Below, piece after piece: positions 1 through 6,271 of a DNA stretch of 6,271 nt. Under the pieces are notes generated by a model. That model worked only from the letters and a program-made list of their open reading frames with translations, did not search any database and was not told the origin of the DNA. The translations under genes were made by a program, and so were the position numbers. This DNA comes from Desulforudis sp. (GTDB taxonomy: Bacteria; Bacillota; Desulfotomaculia; Desulfotomaculales; Desulforudaceae). Positions within the stretch are counted from its first letter, which is position 1, and each line of letters opens with the position of its first letter. The stretch spans positions 1-6,271 of the forward strand of contig JACUUW010000117.1 of NCBI GenBank assembly GCA_014859075.1, written 5' to 3'.

Positions 1-419
1 TTGTCTCTAAGCCTCCGGCCCCGGCGTGCAGGCTCAGGATGGCGTTCCGGCGGTCGTAGGGCCCGGACAGCAGCAGTTCGAGTTCCAACGTCCTTACCCG
101 CCGTTCCAGTTCGGCCAGGTGCTGTTCGACTTCAACGGCCGTGTCGGCGTCCTCGTCGTCCTGCCCGAGCTCCAGCAGCACCTCGGCATCCTCGAAGTCC
201 CGCCGGAGGGTTTCGAACTCCTCGACCCTTCTCCGCAGCCCGGCCAAAAGCCGGGTCACCTGCTGGGCCTGCTCCTGGTCCTGCCAGAATCCCGGCGCTT
301 CCATTCTTTTTTCAAGGGCCGCGATCTCCGTGTTTTTATCGGCCAGGTCAAAGAGAGTGCTCCAGGTCGACGATCCGCCGGCGCAGCTCTTCACAAGTCT
401 TGTTCAGTTCCACATACAC
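1..419 (-). CDS. prfB: Peptide chain release factor 2 (RF2), 5' part, with programmed +1 frameshift
   Basis: RF2 recognises UAA and UGA stop codons and triggers peptide release on the ribosome. The gene starts at GTG (419-417), 11 nt after a strong AAGGAGG. The zero frame reads MYVELNKTCEELRRRIVDLE and then HSL, and stops at TGA (350-348). Skipping one base after CTT (353-351) opens the +1 frame from GAC (349-347), which runs to the window edge. About 139 residues are visible. The +1 product has the RF2 N-terminal helical domain (FDLADKNTEIAALEKRMEAP, then GFWQD) and ends in SGPYDRRNAILSLHAGAGGL followed by ET, the conserved entry to the codon-recognition and GGQ core. That core lies beyond the window. 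An ATG at 415 is out of frame and closes after three codons, so GTG is the start. The gene follows the AhpD-like gene by 122 nt; I see no clear promoter or terminator in that gap. Identification as RF2 is very secure. Confidence 0.97.
347..365 (-). promoter_or_regulatory. prfB: prfB programmed +1 frameshift site (CTT TGA C)
   Basis: The slippery CTT codon is followed by in-frame TGA and then C, the conserved RF2 autoregulatory context. When RF2 is scarce, slow termination at UGA lets tRNA-Leu slip +1 and full-length RF2 is made. Codons around the site read GAC CTG GAG CAC TCT CTT TGA C. The stimulating SD-like element is weak: the nearest match, TGGAG, ends 6 nt before CTT, whereas in E. coli and B. 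subtilis AGGGGG ends 3 nt before it. Confidence 0.95.
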
Positions 420-430
420 GACTGTTAATA

Positions 431-437
431 CCTCCTT
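431..437 (-). promoter_or_regulatory. Ribosome binding site of prfB
   Basis: AAGGAGG on the minus strand lies 11 nt upstream of GTG at 419. It decides the start, because no ATG in the RF2 frame is available nearby. Confidence 0.85.
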
Positions 438-541
438 AAATCAATGGAGTCGTCAGTGAAAAACCATTCCGCAGCTATCCAAACGAACGGCGTTACTTGG
501 AGGCGGCACCATCTCCCAGTCGGGAACAGCTCCTGAACCCG

Positions 542-883
542 CTATAACTTACCCATTTCCTCCAAATATTGAACCACCCTGGTTGTTTCCGCCGCGGCCA
601 TGGTGCCGCCCAGGCTTATCGCGACTGCACAAGCCTCCAATATTTCTTCGCTGCTGCTTCCCAAATTCAATGCATGGTCGGTCTGATAGAGTATGCATCC
701 TTTGCAGCCTGAGGCGACCGCCACTGCTATGGCCATCAATCTTTTTGTCTTTGCACTGAGGGCCCCGTTTTTGTAAACCTCTTCGGGTAACTCCTGATAA
801 GCTCTTCCTATATCAGGCATTTTTTCTTTAAAACTTGTCCACTGTCTCCTGATATTCTCTTTCAAAGCTTTCTGGCTCTCCAC
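542..883 (-). CDS. AhpD-like / carboxymuconolactone decarboxylase family protein, 113 aa
   Basis: This small, probably all-helical protein belongs to the AhpD/CMD family, whose members use a CxxC pair in peroxide or thiol redox chemistry. The core reads AIAVAVASGC KGCILYQTDH, with C60-x-x-C63, then a helix with EEILEACAVAISLGGTM and AETTRVVQYLEE, all typical of the family. The usual family His four residues after the second Cys is Gln67 here; the nearest His is H70. The substrate cannot be read from sequence. I chose GTG at 883 because AGAGGGG lies 7 nt upstream and the family homology begins just after it. The frame is open to GTG at 961, but those 26 extra residues are Gly/Val-rich and read through a repeat-like spacer. 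The gene lies between secA (157 nt upstream) and prfB. No own promoter is evident, so it may be read through from secA. Family assignment is firm; function is unknown. Confidence 0.85.
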   Translation of the reverse strand: MESQKALKENIRRQWTSFKEKMPDIGRAYQELPEEVYKNGALSAKTKRLMAIAVAVASGCKGCILYQTDHALNLGSSSEEILEACAVAISLGGTMAAAETTRVVQYLEEMGKL

Positions 884-953
884 AGAAAAACCCCTCTCTA
901 ATTTGCTTGCCCGTGTCCCGGTACCGACGGCTACAGCCAAGCCTCCTCCGTTA

Positions 954-1040
954 CCGACCACCGGCGACCAGCAACCATTACTGCACCGGCGCAGCCGGTA
1001 CTTGTGTTAATTCCGACCACCGACCGACGACGGACCACCG
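954..1040. repeat. Three short direct copies of CGGTGGTCSG after secA
   Basis: On the minus strand CGGTGGTCCG occurs at 1040-1031, CGGTGGTCGG at 1022-1013 and CGGTGGTCGG at 963-954. The related words GTCGTCGG and GGTCGCCGG lie among them. The first copy directly follows the secA stop codon. The function is unknown and it may simply be low-complexity spacer. Confidence 0.45.
985..999. repeat. Short perfect hairpin between secA and the AhpD-like gene
   Basis: ACCGGC-gca-GCCGGT is a 6-bp perfect stem with a 3-nt loop. No T-run follows on either strand, so it is not an intrinsic terminator by the usual rule. It might be a processing or 3'-end stability hairpin for secA mRNA. Confidence 0.35.
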
Positions 1041-3761
<2,721 letters not shown>

Positions 3762-3768
3762 GGGTACA

Positions 3769-3774
3769 CCCCCT
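3769..3774 (-). promoter_or_regulatory. Ribosome binding site of secA
   Basis: AGGGGG lies 7 nt upstream of TTG at 3761. It supports the TTG start, which the canonical SecA N-terminus also supports. Confidence 0.85.
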
Positions 3775-3803
3775 AATGAATCCCCTATTAAATAGCGTTG
3801 TCT

Positions 3804-3832
3804 ATTTTAGCACTTCAACCAAGAACTTTCAA
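3804..3832 (-). promoter_or_regulatory. Sigma-A promoter of secA
   Basis: TTGAAA (3832-3827), a 17-nt spacer and TAAAAT (3809-3804), preceded by an extended -10 TGC. An upstream TTGACT overlaps but is 22 nt from the -10. The predicted start site near 3797 gives a leader of about 35 nt containing the secA SD. It lies just downstream of the hpf terminator, so secA is a separate transcription unit. Confidence 0.8.
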
Positions 3833-3852
3833 GTCAAACAGGGATATATTGG

Positions 3853-3879
3853 AAAAAGGGCCGGGTGATCACCCGGCCC
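3853..3879 (-). terminator. Intrinsic terminator of hpf
   Basis: A perfect 22-nt GC-rich palindrome (3858-3879; half-site GGGCCGGGTGA) is followed on the minus strand by TTTTTCC (3857-3851). It begins 22 nt after the hpf stop codon. There is no T-run on the plus-strand side, so it acts in one direction. Confidence 0.93.
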
Positions 3880-3901
3880 CGTCCTTTCCCGCCAACCGTT
3901 C

Positions 3902-4426
3902 CTAGCCCAAGTCGGGCTCGATCAGGCCGTAGTTGCCGTCCCTACGCTTGTAAACCACGTTCACCTGCTCGTTTTCGGCGTTGGTGAACACAAAGAAGCT
4001 GTGGCCTAAAAGGTTCATCTGCATTACGGCCTCTTCCGGCGCCATCGGCTTAAGCGCAAACCGTTTGGTCCGTACGATCTGGAAGTCTTCATCCTCATCC
4101 AGTGGTTCGTCAATATATGGTTGGCCTTCGGCCATGACCCGTCTCCGCCGCAGTTTGCCCTTGTATCTGTCCAGTTGCTTTTCAAGTTTTTCGACTACCA
4201 GGTCCATCGAGGCGTACATGTCCCCGGTGGTTTCCTCGCCCCGCAGGATCATGCCGTCGATGGGGATGGTCACCTCAATACGGTGGGAATCTTTCTCGAC
4301 CGTCAGCGTCACCTGAACCTCCCCAAAATGCTGCTCGAATTTCGCGAGCTTGCGGAGCCTTTTTTCTGCATACCCCCGGAGTGCAGGCGTTACCTCGATA
4401 TTCTTGCCGCGTACCAGAATCCGCAA
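3902..4426 (-). CDS. hpf: Long-form ribosome hibernation promoting factor HPF, 174 aa
   Basis: HPF binds the decoding centre of idle 70S ribosomes; the long form also dimerises them into 100S particles during stationary phase or stress. The N-terminal S30AE domain runs from RILVRGKNIEVTPALRGYAE through a basic helix (KLEKQLDRYKGKLRRRR). An acidic linker (DEPLDEDED) follows. The C-terminal dimerisation domain reads IVRTKRFALKPM, then EEAVMQMNLLGHSFFVF and VVYKRRDGNYGLIEP. Length and both domains match the Firmicute long form. I chose TTG at 4426, because AAAGGGG lies 8 nt upstream and the family N-terminus starts at this point. An in-frame ATG at 4444 would add MKGVDG but has no SD and would lie about 10 nt from the predicted sigma-H start site. 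Monocistronic context: promoter upstream, strong terminator downstream. Function is secure; the start is likely but not proven. Confidence 0.96.
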   Translation of the reverse strand: MRILVRGKNIEVTPALRGYAEKRLRKLAKFEQHFGEVQVTLTVEKDSHRIEVTIPIDGMILRGEETTGDMYASMDLVVEKLEKQLDRYKGKLRRRRVMAEGQPYIDEPLDEDEDFQIVRTKRFALKPMAPEEAVMQMNLLGHSFFVFTNAENEQVNVVYKRRDGNYGLIEPDLG

Positions 4427-4460
4427 TCCGTCAACCCCTTTCATGTGGAGTTAATTCATA

Positions 4461-4489
4461 TTATTCCCGCCAGGTAAGGAAAATCCTGC
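4461..4489 (-). promoter_or_regulatory. Sigma-H-like promoter of hpf
   Basis: GCAGGATTT (4489-4481), an 11-nt spacer and CGGGAATAA (4469-4461). Against the B. subtilis sigma-H consensus RNAGGAWWW-N11-12-RNNGAATWW only the first base of the -10 differs. Transcription would start near 4454, leaving a leader of about 28 nt to TTG at 4426. A TAATAT in the same place lacks a sigma-A -35 at 17-18 nt. Confidence 0.6.
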
Positions 4490-4512
4490 AGATACCAACA
4501 AAAAGCAGGATT
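4482..4512. repeat. 8-bp inverted repeat overlapping the hpf -35 element
   Basis: AATCCTGC (4482-4489) and GCAGGATT (4505-4512) are perfect inverted copies with a 15-nt gap. One arm covers the core of the sigma-H -35 element. A further CAGGATT lies at 4521-4527. It could be a regulator's operator; the regulator is not known. Confidence 0.5.
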
Positions 4513-4556
4513 GTCGAAAACAGGATTTGTAGAATCCCTTCTTGGGAACAATTTCT

Positions 4557-4617
4557 TGTGGATAATGTGTATAAACCTGTGAATAAGCCGTTACTACAGC
4601 CCTTCGGTTGTGGATAG
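4557..4617 (-). promoter_or_regulatory. Cluster of DnaA boxes
   Basis: On the minus strand TTATCCACA (4565-4557), TTATACACA (4574-4566) and TTATTCACA (4586-4578) each match the DnaA box TTATNCACA exactly. A fourth, CTATCCACA (4617-4609), differs at one base. All four have the same orientation; the first two abut, the third is 3 nt away and the fourth 22 nt further. The cluster lies between the comF stop and the hpf promoter. No dnaA, dnaN or other origin gene is in the window, so I call DnaA-binding sites rather than an origin. Confidence 0.8.
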
Positions 4618-4647
4618 CCCAATCGGTCATGTTGGTCTGTGTCGGAT

Positions 4648-5376
4648 TCAATTCCTTCCGGCGACAAAAACCAACCCCAACACCCGCGCCGCCCCTACTT
4701 TTCGCAGCACCCGCGCCGCCTCGGAGAGTGTACTCCCGGTGGTGAACACGTCGTCGACCAGCACCACGGTGCGGTCCCGGATGATCCCGGTCCCCCCGGT
4801 GACGGCGAACGATCCGGCCAGGTTTTTCAGACGCGCGGCCCGCGACAGCCCGGCCTGGGCCGGTGTATTGCGCACCTTGGCCAGGACCGGGCGTACCGGC
4901 AACCCCAGTTCCCGGCCGACCGAATCGGCCAGCAGCGCCGCCTGATTGAAACCGCGGCGCTTGAAAGCCTCCCCGGTCAAGGGCACCGGTACCAGGAAGT
5001 CGGCCGTCCGGTAGGCCTCTTGGGGGTGGACGGTCCGGGCCATAAGTTCCCCCAGGGGCCGGGCCAACTCGCGTCTGCGGCCGTATTTCAAGCTGTGCAC
5101 CGCGTCGCGCAAGACACCGTCATAAGGGCCGTACGCCCGGCACCGTTCAAAAGGCCAACGGGTCGACCGGCATTCCGGGCAATAGTGGACCGGAGCCGCC
5201 GTACCGGTGAAACGGCCGCACCGATCACAGTGCGGTTTGCCGGACAAGGCCCCCATTGCTTCCCGGCAAGCGGGACACAGCAGCGCTTCGTCTCCGGCGC
5301 CACAGACCGGACAGCCCGGTTCACCGGGAAACACCAGGTTCAACAGTCCTTCCCACAGATCCCGCGGGTTAGGCAC
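4648..5376 (-). CDS. comF: ComF family phosphoribosyltransferase-like protein, 242 aa
   Basis: ComF proteins are cytoplasmic factors needed for DNA uptake in competent bacteria and are thought to handle incoming single-stranded DNA. The N-terminal part has four CxxC pairs (C22/C25, C34/C37, C50/C53, C66/C69), which probably bind zinc. The C-terminal part is a type I phosphoribosyltransferase fold with KYGRRRELARPLGELMA, then PVPLTGEAFKRRGFNQA, and the PRPP-binding loop VVLVDDVFTTGST (204-216). I chose GTG at 5376: AGGGAG lies 8 nt upstream, and the start overlaps the stop of the GGDEF gene in GTGCCTAA, typical of translational coupling. An in-frame GTG at 5406 would overlap by 38 nt and add ten Arg/Gly-rich residues. 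No terminator is visible after the stop. ComF family membership is firm; competence itself cannot be inferred from this gene alone, since comF is common in non-competent lineages. Confidence 0.93.
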   Translation of the reverse strand: MPNPRDLWEGLLNLVFPGEPGCPVCGAGDEALLCPACREAMGALSGKPHCDRCGRFTGTAAPVHYCPECRSTRWPFERCRAYGPYDGVLRDAVHSLKYGRRRELARPLGELMARTVHPQEAYRTADFLVPVPLTGEAFKRRGFNQAALLADSVGRELGLPVRPVLAKVRNTPAQAGLSRAARLKNLAGSFAVTGGTGIIRDRTVVLVDDVFTTGSTLSEAARVLRKVGAARVLGLVFVAGRN

Positions 5377-6271
5377 GACCCCGGCTCCCTCCCGCCGGCG
5401 AAGCACCGGCGATCACCGGTTCCCCGGAAGCGTACAGGTAGCTTTCCGCCTGCCGCAGCAGTTCGTCGGCCGTCGCCCCGTCCAGCGGGGATACCGCCAG
5501 CCCGATGCGCACCGAGAGCCGGACCCGCTCTTCCCGGCCCTCGACCCCGAAGGAGATCTGTTCGACAGCCCGCTGCAAGCGTTCGGCGATTTCCGTGGCC
5601 CGGATTTCGCCGAACTCGGGCAACAGCAGCGCAAAACCGTCCCCCCCGTAGCGGGCGACCGTACCCCGGGCCCCCACCCGATCCTCCAACGCCCGCGCGA
5701 ACTGTACCAGAGCGTAGTCCCCCACCGCGAACCCGTACCGACCGTTGAGGACGGACAGCTGGTCGATCTCAATCAGAATCACCGCCAGCGGCTGATCCTG
5801 GCTGCGGGTGCGGTGCAGCTCGGACTGCAGGTGCCGCCAGAATTGATACCGGTTGGGCAACCCGGTCAGGGGATCGTACCCGGCCGCTTTCTTCAGGCGG
5901 TGGTGGAGCCGTGTATTGTCGAGGGCCACGGTGGCCAGTCCACCGACAATGGTCAGAATATGCAAATTGTGCTCACGATAGACCCCGGGTTGGCGGTCTC
6001 CAATGACAAATATTCCCAGCACTTCGTCCTCGTACGCCAGGGGGATAAAAATGAGTGAGCGCAGAAACTGGGATAATCCGAGTTCCTGTTCCAGGCGCGG
6101 ATCACTCCGGGCGTCGGTGACGAGACAGGGTTCGCGGGACTGCACGGCCCAGCCGACGATACCCGTGTCGCGTTCCCACAAGACGTCCTTGAGTTCGGCG
6201 GCGTAGGGACTGCGGACGGCCGCGGGGACGAACAGGCCCCGCTCTTCGGACCAGAGGCAGATCATCGCGGT
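5369..6271 (-). CDS. GAF-GGDEF domain protein with degenerate active site (5' end beyond window)
   Basis: About 300 residues are visible and the frame is open to the right edge, so the N-terminus is probably missing; ATG at 6265 lies within the GAF domain. The GAF sensor fold covers about residues 1-118 from that ATG (GIVGWAVQSREPCLVTDARS, SLIFIPLAYEDEVLGIFVIG). A GGDEF domain follows from YDPLTGLPNRYQFW (130-143) to the end. GGDEF domains make c-di-GMP from two GTP. Here the signature is GGDGF (207-211), its fourth residue Gly instead of Glu. The usual DxD-FK-ND-YGH segment reads IEIDQLSVLNGRYGF, and the C-terminal AD-LY-AK reads AESYLYASG. The inhibitory RxxD site is absent. The protein may bind GTP without making c-di-GMP, or act as a GAF-controlled scaffold; activity cannot be decided from sequence. 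It overlaps comF by 8 nt. Confidence 0.9.
   Translation of the reverse strand, partial: TAMICLWSEERGLFVPAAVRSPYAAELKDVLWERDTGIVGWAVQSREPCLVTDARSDPRLEQELGLSQFLRSLIFIPLAYEDEVLGIFVIGDRQPGVYREHNLHILTIVGGLATVALDNTRLHHRLKKAAGYDPLTGLPNRYQFWRHLQSELHRTRSQDQPLAVILIEIDQLSVLNGRYGFAVGDYALVQFARALEDRVGARGTVARYGGDGFALLLPEFGEIRATEIAERLQRAVEQISFGVEGREERVRLSVRIGLAVSPLDGATADELLRQAESYLYASGEPVIAGASPAGGSRGRA
5385..5390 (-). promoter_or_regulatory. Ribosome binding site of comF inside the GGDEF gene
   Basis: AGGGAG lies 8 nt before GTG at 5376, within the last codons of the GAF-GGDEF gene. It supports the shorter comF start and coupled translation. Confidence 0.65.

Noticed and set aside
348..350. prfB as a pseudogene because of an early TGA
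   Set aside because: The TGA lies in the conserved CTT TGA C frameshift context, and the +1 frame continues as intact RF2, so it is programmed recoding.
1..459. Plus-strand open frames over the left end
   Set aside because: They are antisense to prfB, whose RF2 sequence is unmistakable, and encode Arg/Pro/Ser-rich shadows.
421..541. Terminator or riboswitch between the AhpD-like gene and prfB
   Set aside because: Only 4-bp stems such as TCCC-agtc-GGGA are found and none is followed by a T-run. No known riboswitch core was recognised.
4557..4617. Chromosomal origin oriC
   Set aside because: DnaA boxes are present but there is no dnaA, dnaN, rpmH or other origin neighbour, and no clear AT-rich unwinding element. 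A titration or regulatory cluster is the more cautious reading.
4639..6058. Plus-strand open frames over comF and the GGDEF gene
   Set aside because: They are Pro/Arg-rich shadows of the minus-strand genes, with no family resemblance.

Overview
The window is a compact stretch of bacterial chromosome in which every supported gene lies on the minus strand. Read in the direction of transcription (high to low coordinates) the order is: a GAF-GGDEF protein cut by the right edge, comF, a short AT-richer regulatory gap, hpf (long form), secA, a small AhpD-like protein, and the 5' part of prfB, cut by the left edge. GC-rich coding sequence, AGGAGG/AGGGGG-type Shine-Dalgarno sites, frequent TTG and GTG starts, a long-form HPF, and secA close to a frameshifted prfB all point to a GC-rich Firmicute. 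A spore-forming clostridial lineage of the Peptococcaceae type (Desulfotomaculum/Pelotomaculum/Desulforudis-like) is my inference; the sequence does not name the species.

Right part (4648-6271): a GAF-GGDEF protein with a degenerate active site (GGDGF) overlaps comF by 8 nt, so the two are probably translationally coupled. The gap between comF and hpf (4427-4647) holds most of the regulatory signal. Three exact DnaA boxes (TTATNCACA) and a fourth with one mismatch lie in 61 nt. Closer to hpf are a near-consensus sigma-H promoter and an 8-bp inverted repeat overlapping its -35 element. hpf ends at a strong intrinsic terminator.

Middle and left part (1-3850): secA has its own sigma-A promoter, a good SD and a TTG start. 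It encodes a complete 906-residue SecA ATPase with the C-terminal zinc-binding tail. No terminator is visible after secA, so transcription may continue into the AhpD-like gene and prfB. prfB carries the classical programmed +1 frameshift: its zero frame stops at UGA after 23 codons and the RF2 reading frame continues in +1.

The secretion, ribosome-hibernation and release-factor genes are core housekeeping. The less ordinary points are the DnaA-box cluster, the sigma-H-like control of hpf, the degenerate GGDEF protein coupled to comF, and the AhpD-like gene between secA and prfB. I see no mobile element, CRISPR array, tRNA or rRNA. No stretch over 300 nt lacks a gene.
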